Positions 12,901-23,579 of a stretch of DNA of 64,000 nt are shown here, one piece after another; the stretch's first letter is position 1; every line of letters starts with the position of its first letter. The notes under the pieces were generated by a model. It saw nothing but the letters and a program-made list of their open reading frames with translations, made no database searches and was not told the DNA's origin. The translations under genes and the position numbers were made by a program. This DNA comes from Tragulus kanchil (Eukaryota; Chordata; Mammalia; Artiodactyla; Tragulidae), in NCBI GenBank assembly GCA_022376925.1, contig JAIOJX010000004.1:128985123-129049122 (forward strand), in the 5' to 3' direction.

Positions 12901-13092
12901 AGTGGTAAAAAACTTGCCTGCTAATGCAGAAGTGCAAGACAAGGGTTCGTTCCACTGGGAAGATCCCCTGGAGGAGGACATGGCAACCCACTCCAGTACT
13001 CTTGCCTGGAGAATCCCATAAACAGAGCCTGACAGGCTACAGTCCATGGGGTCTCAGAGTCATTCAGGCCTGAAGGAACTTAGCACAAATGC
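12888..13092 (+). mobile_element. Bov-tA SINE, upstream copy
   Basis: tRNA-like head (CTAGTGGTAAAAAACTTGCC, GGGTTCGTTCCACTGGG) joined to the Bov-A body (ATCCCCTGGAGGAGGACATG, CCATGGGGTCTCAGAGTC). Repeated at 14045-14249 by duplication F. Confidence 0.9.
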
Positions 13093-13319
13093 ACATGTTT
13101 CTAAAAAAAATACAGCTAATGGTGCTATGATAGAATATGTCAATAAGAAAACATTTTGTAATACAAAATAATATTAATTTTGTGAAACAAAATATTCACA
13201 GTCATAACTTTTCATGTATCTAAAAACTACTTCTAAGTGATAGAGGACTGTTTCTGGAACATGGACGGAGAGTTGACTGATACTATGTTTTCAAAGTAGG
13301 AATGTGTGCATATTCTTTT

Positions 13320-13506
13320 TTGAAGATTTTTTTGATATGGACCATTTTTAAAGTCTGAATTGAATTTGTTACAACACTGCTTCTGTTTTATGCTTTGGGT
13401 TTTTTGCCACAAGGCACATGAGAACTTAGCTCCCTGACGGAATCAAATCCTCACTCCCTGCATTGAAAGGTAGTTTTAACTACTAGACTTCCAGGGAAGT
13501 TCCTGT
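13320..13506 (-). mobile_element. tRNA-Glu SINE with long 3' unit, minus strand, upstream copy
   Basis: Reverse-oriented CHR-like SINE with the tail ATGGACCATTTTTAAAGTC and the head end CTAGACTTCCAGGGAAGTTCC. Target-site duplication ATATTCTTTT at 13310-13319 and 13507-13516. Repeated at about 14476-14662. Confidence 0.82.
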
Positions 13507-14044
13507 ATATTCTTTTAACTAGGAAAAAAATGTTAAAGGTTTTTAAGTCCTCCTGGATGGAGAGTTTTCTCCCCCTCATTACCTTTTAATCAGTGTTATA
13601 GACAAGAATCTTCCATTAAATCTCACTAAGCTCTCTTTTACAGCGATAAAAATCTGTTTCATTCTCTCTGGTTAACAGAGAGGGGAAATAAATGGTGAGG
13701 ATGGGAAGTTATCTGCTTGGATGATTAGAACAGTCTTGGAGAATTAGCTGGAATAATTGTCTTAATGCCTCAACTGCTCGGGGGTCCTCTACATTCATTT
13801 CTCTCTGCTTCTCTGCCTTTCCTACAACTCCTGCACTCAGAAATTACCTTCTGAAGTTTATAGTAGAATTTTATCATAGAAACATGCTTTACACAAACAG
13901 CATTAATAGAGTCTGCTACAGAGAAGAAGGATCATATCCTTTAGGTTTCCAGAATCAAAACCCTGACTCCTCGTTGCAAACCACTCAAGACCAGTGGCTT
14001 CCTGCCCCAGTACTTGCAGTGTCCATGTGCTTCAAGAAGGTCTT

Positions 14045-14249
14045 CACAGGCAGTACTAGTGGTAAAAAACTTGCCTGCTAATGCAGAAGTGCAAGACAAG
14101 GGTTCGTTCCACTGGGAAGATCCCCTGGAGGAGGACATGGCAACCCACTCCAGTACTCTTGCCTGGAGAATCCCATAAACAGAGCCTGACAGGCTACAGT
14201 CCATGGGGTCTCAGAGTCATTCAGGCCTGAAGGAACTTAGCACAAATGC
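14045..14249 (+). mobile_element. Bov-tA SINE, downstream copy
   Basis: Same insertion as 12888-13092, displaced by 1157 bases through duplication F. Confidence 0.9.
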
Positions 14250-14475
14250 ACATGTTTCTAAAAAAAATACAGCTAATGGTGCTATGATAGAATATGTCAA
14301 TAAGAAAACATTTTGTAATACAAAATAATATTAATTTTGTGAAACAAAATATTCACAGTCATAACTTTTCATGTATCTAAAACTACTTCTAAGTGATAGA
14401 GGACTGTTTCTGGAACATGGACGGAGAGTTGACTGATACTATGTTTTCAAAGTAGGAATGTGTGCATATTCTTTT

Positions 14476-14662
14476 TTGAAGATTTTTTTGATATGGACCA
14501 TTTTTAAAGTCTGAATTGAATTTGTTACAACACTGCTTCTGTTTTATGCTTTGGGTTTTTTGCCACAAGGCACATGAGAACTTAGCTCCCTGACGGAATC
14601 AAATCCTCACTCCCTGCATTGAAAGGTAGTTTTAACTACTAGACTTCCAGGGAAGTTCCTGT
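14476..14662 (-). mobile_element. tRNA-Glu SINE with long 3' unit, downstream copy
   Basis: Same insertion as 13320-13506, displaced by 1156 bases through duplication F, with the same target-site duplication. Confidence 0.82.
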
Positions 14663-14935
14663 ATATTCTTTTAACTAGGAAAAAAATGTTAAAGGTTTTT
14701 AAGTCCTCCTGGATGGAGAGTTTTCTCCCCCTCATTACCTTTTAATCAGTGTTATAGACAAGAATCTTCCATTAAATCTCACTAAGCTCTCTTTTACAGC
14801 GATAAAAATCTGTTTCATTCTCTCTGGTTAACAGAGAGGGGAAATAAATGGTGAGGATGGGAAGTTATCTGCTTGGATGATTAGAACAGTCTTGGAGAAT
14901 TAGCTGGAATAATTGTCTTAATGCCTCAACTGCTC

Positions 14936-15464
14936 TCATAACTACAGAGAACCCACCTAGGGAAGGCCTGCAGACCTCCTCCCTAATGGACTAATGTCAT
15001 CAATTGGTCTGGACTATCATGGGTGGGCAGACAGTGTAAAGAGTGACCATACCGCATGAGAAGGGCCTCCTCCGCCCAGCCCGGGCACCATCCCAGATCA
15101 AGCCACACCAGATCCAGACAGGGCTTGTGGATGCAGTGCTCTGGACTCAACCCATCAGCTAGGCACAGTGCGTGGCAGGTGGAAACTGTGCAGGAGACAG
15201 ATCTGTGCTGGTTTTAACACAGGGATGGCTCGCGTGTGGTGCAAAGGCGGTGTGTGGTCCCCATCAGAGGCTAACCGGGGGCCAGAGGCACCAGGGACAA
15301 CAGCGCATTCATGCAGGTATTATATGCTCTGGGACATTTTCCTCTTCTAAACTTATTTAGGAAAATAAGCCCTCTAGTCCCACCCACTTCATATATGCAC
15401 AAAGAGAGGACACAGAGAAGACAGCTGACAAAATGAGAGGAGCGCACTGGTTTACAACGAATAA
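14936..15464. other. Unique DNA
   Basis: GC-moderate unique sequence. No gene, RNA or repeat family recognised. Confidence 0.5.
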
Positions 15465-15905
15465 GAGCAAATACTTCCTGAGCACCTACTATGTGCCAAC
15501 CTCTTTCTACATATTATCTCAGTTAATCCCTCTACAGCCCCACGCAGCAGGGATTATGACAGCACACACTACAGATAGTTCTACAAGCTCACTGTGGAGC
15601 ACAGTGGATAAGACCATGGATTCTGGAGCCAGATCAAATGGACCCAAGTCCTGGGAGTGCCCTTTACTAAGGAGTCCAACCTTTGCATGTGACATAATCT
15701 CCCTGTGCCTCAGTGTCTCCATTGGCAAAATGGGACAATAGTTGTACCTTCCTCATTAGGTGATTTTGAGGACAAAATGGGTGACTCTTTGCAGAGGGCT
15801 TAGAAACAGTACCTGGCATATGACAAAAACTGCTAGCTCCTACTATGTCGTTTTCCCAGGGTCACATAGTCAGAAAGTGGCAGTGGCAAAGTTTAAAGGC
15901 CTACA
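15465..15905. repeat. MIR split by a second MIR
   Basis: 15465-15575 is the minus-strand MIR core (GAGCACCTACTATGTGCCA). 15590-15830 is a plus-strand MIR (ATTCTGGAGCCAGATC, CTGTGCCTCAGTGTCTCCAT, AGTACCTGGCATATGAC). 15845-15905 resumes the minus-strand element (AGGGTCACATAGTCAGAAAG). The simplest reading is one MIR inserted in another. Confidence 0.7.
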
Positions 15906-16402
15906 GCGTCACTCCAGAGTTCCCGCACCCAAGCTTGACTCCACTTTGGACAACGTGGCCTATCTAGCTCCTAAACGGCAGCTTCCCTCTGCTGGCCCTT
16001 GGAGTGCACCCAAAGGTATCCTACTTGGAATTAAACAGTGTGCCCTCTGGGAAGGTATTGAAGCAAATGGTGTATTCTCAACAATCCTGCTTTCACACAG
16101 CAACTATAACCAATAGAGGCCAAAGGTTTAAGTTGTCACCAGGATCTCACAACACAGCAAACGCTGGGTAGAGTCCTCATGGGGAAGGAAAGAAACACAG
16201 AGACTCCATTCACCTCCTTCCCAAGCCAAACAGCTCATGGGGGAGCTGCCTCCCATCCTAGGCCCCTCTCCACTGGCTTAGGTTCAAGTGTCCAACTAGG
16301 GGCATGCATCAGTGGGGACAGCCTGACCACCCCTCAAACACTATCTGCTGCCATACACGTAGCCCCAAGTAACTATAGACCCACTCGATTCTAGACACCG
16401 CT

Positions 16403-16769
16403 AGAACTGATGCTTTCAAACTGTGGTGCTGGAGAAGACTCTTTAGAGCCCCTTGAGCTGCAAAGAGATCAAACCAATAAATCCTAAAGGAAATCGACCC
16501 TGAATATTTATCAGAAGGACTGATGCTGAAGCTCCAACATTTTGTCACCTTGATGCGAAGAACCAACCCATTGGAAAAGACTTGGATGCAGGGAAATACT
16601 GAGGGCGAGAGAAGAAAGGGGCAACAGAGGATGAGATGGCATCACTGACTCCATGGACAGGAGTCTGAGCAAACTCCAGCAGATGACGAAGGACAGGGAA
16701 GCCTGGCGTGGTGTGCTGTATTCCATGGGGTCGCAAAGAGTAGGACATGACAGAGCAACTGAACAATAG
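16403..16769 (+). mobile_element. BovB LINE 3' end, 5'-truncated, upstream copy
   Basis: About 365 bases matching the C-terminal coding part and 3' end of BovB (RTE clade): AACTGATGCTTTCAAACTG, GGCATCACTGACTCCATGG, CCATGGGGTCGCAAAGAGTA, ending GAGCAACTGAACAATA. Stop codons and frameshifts break the reading frame. Repeated at 17466-17832. Confidence 0.88.
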
Positions 16770-17084
16770 GCAGCTCTATGTAGCTGCAGACATACTAGAT
16801 CTTCAGAATCCCTGGGTTTCAGGTCTCACGTTGGATTTTGATGTATGTCCAAAGCAGAAGTTTAGTTTACGGGAAAAAATAGTCAATTCTTCCAGCTGAC
16901 ACCAAAGCCAAAAATAAAAAGGAAGGGCAGGGGCTGTGAGCACTAGCCCAGACAAGAGCTCCCTCTCCTCCTTAGCTTGGGATAAACTCGGGGGCCTAGT
17001 TACGAACATTCACATTCCAAGCTCCTGAACAACTTCAATGTTGCCTCAAGCACAGATGGAGCAAAAGCATCACCTTTGAGAGGA

Positions 17085-17240
17085 GGTACAATAAACCCCC
17101 AGGGCACAGTGGCAGAATCTGAGACTAAATCTCTAATCCATACTCTGCCGGCCGTATGGCCTGGAGGGATCTTGTCCAGTCTCTTCATCCATAAAATGGG
17201 GATAATCACATCTACTTCTACCATTGTTGGGAGGGCAATT
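17085..17240 (+). repeat. MIR (first of three displayed copies)
   Basis: CCATAAAATGGGGATAATCA is a diagnostic MIR 3' motif. The same relic is shown three times (17085, 18148, 19231) through duplications G and H. Confidence 0.7.
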
Positions 17241-17465
17241 GAAGACATGGGGAGCAGTCCCCTTTCCAGTCCATTCACCTCCTTCCCAAGCCAAACAGCT
17301 CATGGGGAGCTGCCTCCCATCCTAGGCCCTCTCCACTGGCTTAGGTTCAAGTGTCCAACTAGGGGCATGCATCAGTGGGGACAGCCTGACCACCCCTCAA
17401 ACACTATCTGCTGCCATACACGTAGCCCCAAGTAACTATAGACCCACTCGATTCTAGACACCGCT

Positions 17466-17832
17466 AGAACTGATGCTTTCAAACTGTGGTGCTGGAGAAG
17501 ACTCTTTAGAGCCCCTTGAGCTGCAAAGAGATCAAACCAATAAATCCTAAAGGAAATCGACCCTGAATATTTATCAGAAGGACTGATGCTGAAGCTCCAA
17601 CATTTTGTCACCTTGATGCGAAGAACCAACCCATTGGAAAAGACTTGGATGCAGGGAAATACTGAGGGCGAGAGAAGAAAGGGGCAACAGAGGATGAGAT
17701 GGCATCACTGACTCCATGGACAGGAGTCTGAGCAAACTCCAGCAGATGACGAAGGACAGGGAAGCCTGGCGTGGTGTGCTGTATTCCATGGGGTCGCAAA
17801 GAGTAGGACATGACAGAGCAACTGAACAATAG
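17466..17832 (+). mobile_element. BovB LINE 3' end, downstream copy
   Basis: Same element as 16403-16769, displaced by 1063 bases through duplication G. Confidence 0.88.
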
Positions 17833-18147
17833 GCAGCTCTATGTAGCTGCAGACATACTAGATCTTCAGAATCCCTGGGTTTCAGGTCTCACGTTGGATT
17901 TTGATGTATGTCCAAAGCAGAAGTTTAGTTTACGGGAAAAAATAGTCAATTCTTCCAGCTGACACCAAAGCCAAAAATAAAAAGGAAGGGCAGGGGCTGT
18001 GAGCACTAGCCCAGACAAGAGCTCCCTCTCCTCCTTAGCTTGGGATAAACTCGGGGGCCTAGTTACGAACATTCACATTCCAAGCTCCTGAACAACTTCA
18101 ATGTTGCCTCAAGCACAGATGGAGCAAAAGCATCACCTTTGAGAGGA

Positions 18148-18303
18148 GGTACAATAAACCCCCAGGGCACAGTGGCAGAATCTGAGACTAAATCTCTAAT
18201 CCATACTCTGCCGGCCGTATGGCCTGGAGGGATCTTGTCCAGTCTCTTCATCCATAAAATGGGGATAATCACATCTACTTCTACCATTGTTGGGAGGGCA
18301 ATT
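18148..18303 (+). repeat. MIR (second displayed copy)
   Basis: Same MIR as 17085-17240. It belongs both to the downstream copy of G and the upstream copy of H. Confidence 0.7.
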
Positions 18304-18389
18304 GAAGACATGGTATAAAGGAGAGGGCTCTCAGAATTTCCTGGAGTCTAGCCCCTACAGAAGTCAAAGTCGAGGCCCTTTGTATTAAT

Positions 18390-18960
18390 CATGGTTTTCA
18401 ATTTTCTGTATTTTATAATGCTTTGAGGACCTGGCTGGGTGGGGAGAGAGTGCCCCTCCAGGATTAGTTAGTTCCTGGAGAAAGCAAGCAATTTACAGGT
18501 TAGTATGCCTTTCACTTGGCAAACCAACCAGTCCAGAGTCCAAGTCTTCAACCACTTCCTTAGCCTAATTCACATGTAGCAAGCCCATCTTTCCTAAATC
18601 ACCCCAGAGCCAGGAGCTAGACAACTAGAAGTCACCCCATGGCGTAGAGCCTACCAAAATTAAACAAACTAGCCAATCCTAAAATATTTATCCCCCCTGC
18701 CATGCCTTTCCTGCAGGAACAACAATAAAGTTTCCTGTCCATGCTTTCTCCTGCCTCCTTCTGCCTTCCGACAAGGTCTGGTGCCCCCCATGTGGCCCTG
18801 CATGGCATGGCATATTCCCTCCTCTTGAAAATTTTAAGTAATGAACTTCTTTCAATAGCACTGACCTGTCTGTGTTATCACTTAGTTCTCTCTATAAGTA
18901 AAATCCTGGGCACAAGTGAAAACACCCTTCCTACTCACTCCAAACACTTCCTACTCACTG
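18390..18960 (+). mobile_element. Possible solo LTR of a ruminant endogenous retrovirus
   Basis: The region has an LTR-like order: a C-rich and A-rich stretch, an AATAAA signal (in CAACAATAAAGTTTCC near 18720), then CTCCTGCCTCCTTCTGCC and a region ending GACCTGTCTGTGTTATCAC. I recognise the general layout of ruminant gammaretrovirus-like LTRs but not a family, and I cannot place TG...CA ends. Non-coding. Repeated at about 19473-20043. Confidence 0.4.
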
Positions 18961-19090
18961 TCAAAACCCAGGAACCAAATAACTTTAGGAAACTTAGTGT
19001 TCAAACTAGGATCCAAGCTAATTGATTAGCAGATGATACTCGTATTATGTGTCTGAATCCTTAATCCTCTCAAGATCAAAAGTGTTGTTG

Positions 19091-19209
19091 AGGGGCACTG
19101 AGATTCATCGGTAAAGAATCTGTCTGCAATGCAAGGGACACAGATTCCATTCCTGGTTTAGGAAGATTCCACATGCTCCAGAACAGCTAGCCCCATGTGC
19201 CACAACTAC
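19091..19209 (+). mobile_element. CHR-type SINE cut by a duplication junction
   Basis: The first 120 or so bases of the SINE (TCGGTAAAGAATCTGTCTGC, GCCACAACTAC) end abruptly at the H junction. The complete element is at 20174-20490. Confidence 0.85.
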
Positions 19210-19230
19210 GCAAGATCACCTTTGAGAGGA

Positions 19231-19386
19231 GGTACAATAAACCCCCAGGGCACAGTGGCAGAATCTGAGACTAAATCTCTAATCCATACTCTGCCGGCCG
19301 TATGGCCTGGAGGGATCTTGTCCAGTCTCTTCATCCATAAAATGGGGATAATCACATCTACTTCTACCATTGTTGGGAGGGCAATT
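19231..19386 (+). repeat. MIR (third displayed copy)
   Basis: Same MIR as at 17085 and 18148; belongs to the downstream copy of duplication H. Confidence 0.7.
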
Positions 19387-19472
19387 GAAGACATGGTATA
19401 AAGGAGAGGGCTCTCAGAATTTCCTGGAGTCTAGCCCCTACAGAAGTCAAAGTCGAGGCCCTTTGTATTAAT

Positions 19473-20043
19473 CATGGTTTTCAATTTTCTGTATTTTATA
19501 ATGCTTTGAGGACCTGGCTGGGTGGGGAGAGAGTGCCCCTCCAGGATTAGTTAGTTCCTGGAGAAAGCAAGCAATTTACAGGTTAGTATGCCTTTCACTT
19601 GGCAAACCAACCAGTCCAGAGTCCAAGTCTTCAACCACTTCCTTAGCCTAATTCACATGTAGCAAGCCCATCTTTCCTAAATCACCCCAGAGCCAGGAGC
19701 TAGACAACTAGAAGTCACCCCATGGCGTAGAGCCTACCAAAATTAAACAAACTAGCCAATCCTAAAATATTTATCCCCCCTGCCATGCCTTTCCTGCAGG
19801 AACAACAATAAAGTTTCCTGTCCATGCTTTCTCCTGCCTCCTTCTGCCTTCCGACAAGGTCTGGTGCCCCCCATGTGGCCCTGCATGGCATGGCATATTC
19901 CCTCCTCTTGAAAATTTTAAGTAATGAACTTCTTTCAATAGCACTGACCTGTCTGTGTTATCACTTAGTTCTCTCTATAAGTAAAATCCTGGGCACAAGT
20001 GAAAACACCCTTCCTACTCACTCCAAACACTTCCTACTCACTG
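19473..20043 (+). mobile_element. Possible solo LTR, downstream copy
   Basis: Same sequence as 18390-18960, displaced by 1083 bases through duplication H. Confidence 0.4.
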
Positions 20044-20173
20044 TCAAAACCCAGGAACCAAATAACTTTAGGAAACTTAGTGTTCAAACTAGGATCCAAG
20101 CTAATTGATTAGCAGATGATACTCGTATTATGTGTCTGAATCCTTAATCCTCTCAAGATCAAAAGTGTTGTTG

Positions 20174-20490
20174 AGGGGCACTGAGATTCATCGGTAAAGA
20201 ATCTGTCTGCAATGCAAGGGACACAGATTCCATTCCTGGTTTAGGAAGATTCCACATGCTCCAGAACAGCTAGCCCCATGTGCCACAACTACTGAGCCAG
20301 CACTTTAGAGCCTGGGAGCCACAACTACTGAAACCCAGGTGCCTAGAGCCCATGCTCCACAAGAAGAGAAACCACTGCATTGAGAAGCCCATACCACAAC
20401 TAGAGAGTAGCCCCCACTTGCCGCAATAGAGAAAGTCCTCACACACTAACAAAGATCCAGGGCAGCCATAAATAAGTAAATCTTTTAAAA
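20174..20490 (+). mobile_element. CHR-type tRNA-Glu SINE, full length
   Basis: Complete form of the element broken at 19209: repeated CACAACTACTGA motifs, GAAGAGAAACCACTGCATTG, AGTAGCCCCCACTTGCCGCA and an AAATAAGTAAATC tail. Confidence 0.88.
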
Positions 20491-20641
20491 ATGGGGGGCT
20501 GATGGTAACCAGGAGCTGTTCCCCAAATAGGGGACACAAACTATATAAGCCAAGAGCCACAAATGTGTGAAGCCCCCTACTAGAAAGTTACAAAGCTATA
20601 TAAAGCCCTACTCATTTCCTTCAAGTATATATATGTACATA

Positions 20642-20692
20642 GTGTGTGTGTGTGTGTGTGTGTGTGTATGCGCGCGTGTGTGTGTGTGTGTG
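20642..20692. repeat. (TG)n microsatellite
   Basis: Two TG runs interrupted by TATGCGCGCG, directly abutting a minus-strand Bov-A SINE, a common arrangement in ruminants. Confidence 0.95.
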
Positions 20693-20905
20693 CATGCTCA
20701 GTTGCTCAGTCATGTCTGACTCTTTGTGAGCCCCTGGACTGTAGCCCACCAGGTTTCTCTGTCCATGGGAATTTTCCAGGAAAGATACTGGAGTGGGTTG
20801 CTATTTCCTTCTCCAGAAGATCTTCCCAAGCCAGGGACTGAACCTGTATCTCTTGCATCTTCTGCACTGGTAGACAGATCCTGGACCACAGGCCACCTGC
20901 GAAGC
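20693..20905 (-). mobile_element. Bov-tA/Bov-A SINE
   Basis: CATGCTCAGTTGCTCAGTCA, then ACTGGAGTGGGTTGCTATTT and GGGACTGAACCTGTATCTCT, ending near CACCTGCGAAGCC. It adjoins the (TG)n tract at its 3' tail side. Confidence 0.88.
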
Positions 20906-21764
20906 CCTATACATAGTAATATGTGAAAAATACCAAATGAATGTTATATACTATCAACGTTCACTGTAGCAAGAAAACACCAATAATACCAATAAAGAGT
21001 CAAGTATAACAGCTTTAAGGAAATGAGAATGCCCTGGTCCAAGTCCAAGTCTGCGGGTGGTGTGCTCCCATGGCTTTCCTACACACGTGGGAAACCCTTC
21101 ACTTCACAGTCACTGACATTCAGCCCTTTGCCTCACAGGATGCTAGTGCCTTCTTCTTGGAATGTTCTCTGGCCTGAGGCACCAGCTCCTTGGCTGTGGC
21201 TATTCCTTCCATGGACCATGGTGCCGCCCATGCTTCTGTGGGGCTTTGAGCGTGTCTTCATTCCACCGTTAATCCACTTCAGCACATCACCTAATAGCTG
21301 TCTGAGTATTCAGCTGATGCATCCCTGAAGGAGGGTGTATCTGAATATACAATTCTAAGGTTTGAGGCTGGGCCATGGGACTATGCCTCGTCCTGAGTGA
21401 TTAGTTCAAGTTCACAGAGGCTACTGAGGAAACTGATCTAAACATCAGCCATTCCAACCAGACCTGGGCCAAGCAAGTAGTGCTGTGGGTTAGGTTTCAC
21501 TGTAGACGACTGATGGGGTTTCAGTCAAAGTCACAGTGTGTGATTGGCTTTTCCTTAAGAATTGGAAAGTTATTTGAAGAATTCTCCATTTCCCATTAGA
21601 TACTAAAAACATGTTTCCAATTTTGTTTACTTACTTACGCTGCTCTTGCATTTGTTCAATGCTTGTTTAGTTGTCCTTTACAAGGCTCATGACAGGACTG
21701 TCTGCTTTGACAGGCTCCTCCCCAGCAGGCAGTGTGTTTTCCCTCTCTTACTCCAAAGGCTGCA
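20906..21764. other. Unique DNA
   Basis: No gene recognised. An open frame at 21023-21328 has no domain. The 21100-21260 segment is mildly L2-like but too diverged to call. Confidence 0.4.
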
Positions 21765-21979
21765 AGCGATGGAATGCATGTGGGCTACAGAATCAGATTG
21801 TGGGCTTGGGTTTGATGGCCTCTCACCAGCTGTGTGACATTGAGCAAGTTGCTAAACTCCTCTGAGCCTCTTTCTCTTTCAGAAAAATGATAATAGTCAT
21901 ATCTATCTCTCAGGGTTGTTGTGAAGATTAAATAATTCCGATAAAGCCCTTAGTACAGAGCCATGCACACCACAAAAAA
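21765..21979 (+). repeat. MIR, left part
   Basis: MIR plus strand: CACCAGCTGTGTGACATTGA, CAGGGTTGTTGTGAAGATTA, CCTTAGTACAGAGCCATGC. It is interrupted at 21988 by a type I SINE and probably resumes at 22309-22345 (CTAGCCAAATGCTAGCTAAC). Confidence 0.78.
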
Positions 21980-21987
21980 TAAGTTTT

Positions 21988-22308
21988 GGACTTCCCCTGG
22001 TGGTCCAGTGGATAAGGACACCGCCTTGCAGTGCAAGGGGCACCGGTTCAATCCCTGGCCTGGGAAGATCCCGGCTGGACCGATGTGTCCAATCACCGAG
22101 CCAGAGCTCTGGAGCGCATGCGCCCAGAGCCAGCGCTCTGCGACAACAGATGCCACCATGATGGGAGGCCCACAGGAGCCAAAGAACAAAGACGGATGAA
22201 AACAGAGAAATGAAAGACCAATAGAAGTGGCCCGCCCGCTCCCCTCCCCAACCCCCGCCCAAAAATAAATAAATAAATAAATCTTTAAAAAAATATAGTA
22301 AGTTTTCT
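21988..22308 (+). mobile_element. Type I tRNA-Glu SINE inserted in MIR
   Basis: Head GGACTTCCCCTGGTGGTCCA, B-box-like GGTTCAATCCC, body GAGCCAGAGCTCTGGAGCGC and an (AAAT)n tail. Target-site duplication TAAGTTTT at 21980-21987 and 22309-22316. Many CpGs remain, suggesting a young insertion. A 141-codon antisense frame here is SINE-derived. Confidence 0.9.
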
Positions 22309-22439
22309 AGCCAAATGCTAGCTAACAAATGCTTTTAAGTGCCTATAAAGCAGGATGTAATGATAAAGTCCTTGATCTCAAAGATAGGGTAATCTAATGT
22401 TACTAAGAGCCATGGTAACGGCTGTATGACAGTGTACTG

Positions 22440-22530
22440 GCTGGGATAGATTAGGTTATGCTACAGTAACAATCTCAACACCTCAGTGGTTTAAAACAAT
22501 ACATGTTTATTTCCTGCTCATATTATATGT
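22440..22530. repeat. Old mammalian repeat fragment, family not assigned
   Basis: The stretch with GTTATGCTACAGTAACAATC and CACCTCAGTGGTTTAAAACA matches a common 'gain of AACAA...TTATTT' mammalian repeat that I recognise but cannot name with confidence. Confidence 0.4.
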
Positions 22531-22574
22531 CCATCATGAGCAGATGCTGAAGCTGGTGAGCCCTACAGCCTATG

Positions 22575-22700
22575 CCTCTCAACAAAAGAAGCCACCTCAA
22601 TTAGAAGCCTGTGCACCTCAGCTACCCTACTCTCTGCAACTAGAGAAAGCTCATGCACGCAATGAAGACCCAGGAGAGCCAAAAGTAAAATTAATTAATT
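22575..22700 (+). mobile_element. CHR-type SINE, 3' fragment
   Basis: Only the distal part is present: CTCTGCAACTAGAGAAAGCT, CGCAATGAAGACCCAGGAGA and a TTAATTAATTC tail. The tRNA head is missing. Confidence 0.7.
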
Positions 22701-22739
22701 CAAAAAATGAATTAAAATTTGACAGATAGGTAAAGGAAC

Positions 22740-23560
22740 AGGAGGTGCCCCAAGACAGAGGGACTATCATATGCAATGGCTTGATGGCCTGCAAGTGTAT
22801 GATCATCGTTGCGAACAAGTTACTTAGTGTTCACAGGAAGAAAAAGGCTGATTTGAGAAGGAATGGGAACTGAGCTTGGACCAGAGTGAGATCATGTCAC
22901 AGTAAGGAGTTGAGAGTTTATCCTACAGGTGACGGGGGCAGGGGCAGAAACCTTGGCAGATTCTGACAAAGGAGTGCTGGTGTCAGATTTATTTACCCAT
23001 ATTTTTGGTAAACACATATTTACTGAGAGACTAGTAAGAGCAAAGCACTGTTCAAGCAGTTGGGAATATATTGGTGAACAAAGACAACATTCCTGCCTTC
23101 ATGTAACTCAAATGCCAGTGTCAGAAAGGACACTGGGGCAGCAGGAAGGAGCCTGGATTAGAAGTGGTTGGTTGAGATGAGAAGCAGAGAAAACAGGGAT
23201 GAGGTTATTGCAATAGTAGAGACGAGCAATAACATGGGTCTAAAGTCCACTAGTGAAGGTGAAGAGATGGGGACAGATGAGAGACAAAGAGTCAATAGGA
23301 CTTGGGGGTGATGCTATTAAGACTAAAGAAGGGGGAGGAGTTTGGCACAACTCTGTTTTCCTACCTGAACAAGTATATGAATGTCAGTGCCTTTCACCAA
23401 GACCGAGAACTCAGAAGAAACAACAGGCTATGACAAGGTGATGAGTTATCTTGTGGGTGTACTGACTTTGATGTGCTTTTTCCTACAGGGATTTTGGTGT
23501 GTCGGGCACTCAAAAGATGGCTATACACTGAAAGCATATATTTGGAGGATAAGCAGACGA
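22740..23560 (+). repeat. Old mammalian interspersed repeat, instance 1
   Basis: Diverged segment with GAGATCATGTCACAGTAAGG and GATGAGGTTATTGCAATAG. Its 23170-23400 part aligns by eye with 31230-31460 (GTCAATAGGACTTGGGGG versus CCAATAGGATTTGCTA; CTACCTGAACAAG versus TACACCTGAATAAG). I recognise it as a widespread mammalian repeat but cannot name it. Open frames inside are not called. Confidence 0.45.
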
Positions 23561-23579
23561 CCACAGAAACAATAGGCAA

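Larger units (their letters stand above)
12629..14935. repeat. Duplication F (1.16 kb direct pair)
   Basis: 12629-13779 recurs at 13786-14935, offset 1157. There is one A-run indel (TCTAAAAACTAC versus TCTAAAACTAC) and a linker of about six bases. The first 270 or so bases are also the end of duplication E, so the block starting CCTCTACATTC occurs three times, at 11541, 12629 and 13786. Confidence 0.97.
16205..18313. repeat. Duplication G (1.06 kb direct pair)
   Basis: 16205-17250 recurs at 17270-18313, offset 1065 falling to 1063 because of two homopolymer indels near the start (CATGGGGGAG versus CATGGGGAG; GGCCCCTC versus GGCCCTC). A 19-base linker separates the copies. The unit contains a BovB 3' end and a MIR. 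Confidence 0.96.
18132..20292. repeat. Duplication H (1.08 kb direct pair)
   Basis: 18132-19209 recurs at 19215-20292, offset 1083, with only a five-base linker (GCAAG). The upstream copy stops inside a CHR-type SINE; the downstream copy continues through the whole SINE to about 20490. So the downstream copy keeps the true right flank. Confidence 0.97.

Noticed and set aside
1..20292. A tandem gene family or satellite array
   Set aside because: The duplicated units are unrelated to each other and include whatever lies there, such as SINEs, BovB or unique DNA. Each unit is only doubled or tripled.
21903..22328. 141-codon frame and similar frames over SINEs (for example 56475-56897, 32602-32937)
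   Set aside because: These are antisense translations of tRNA-Glu SINEs and recur wherever the SINE does.
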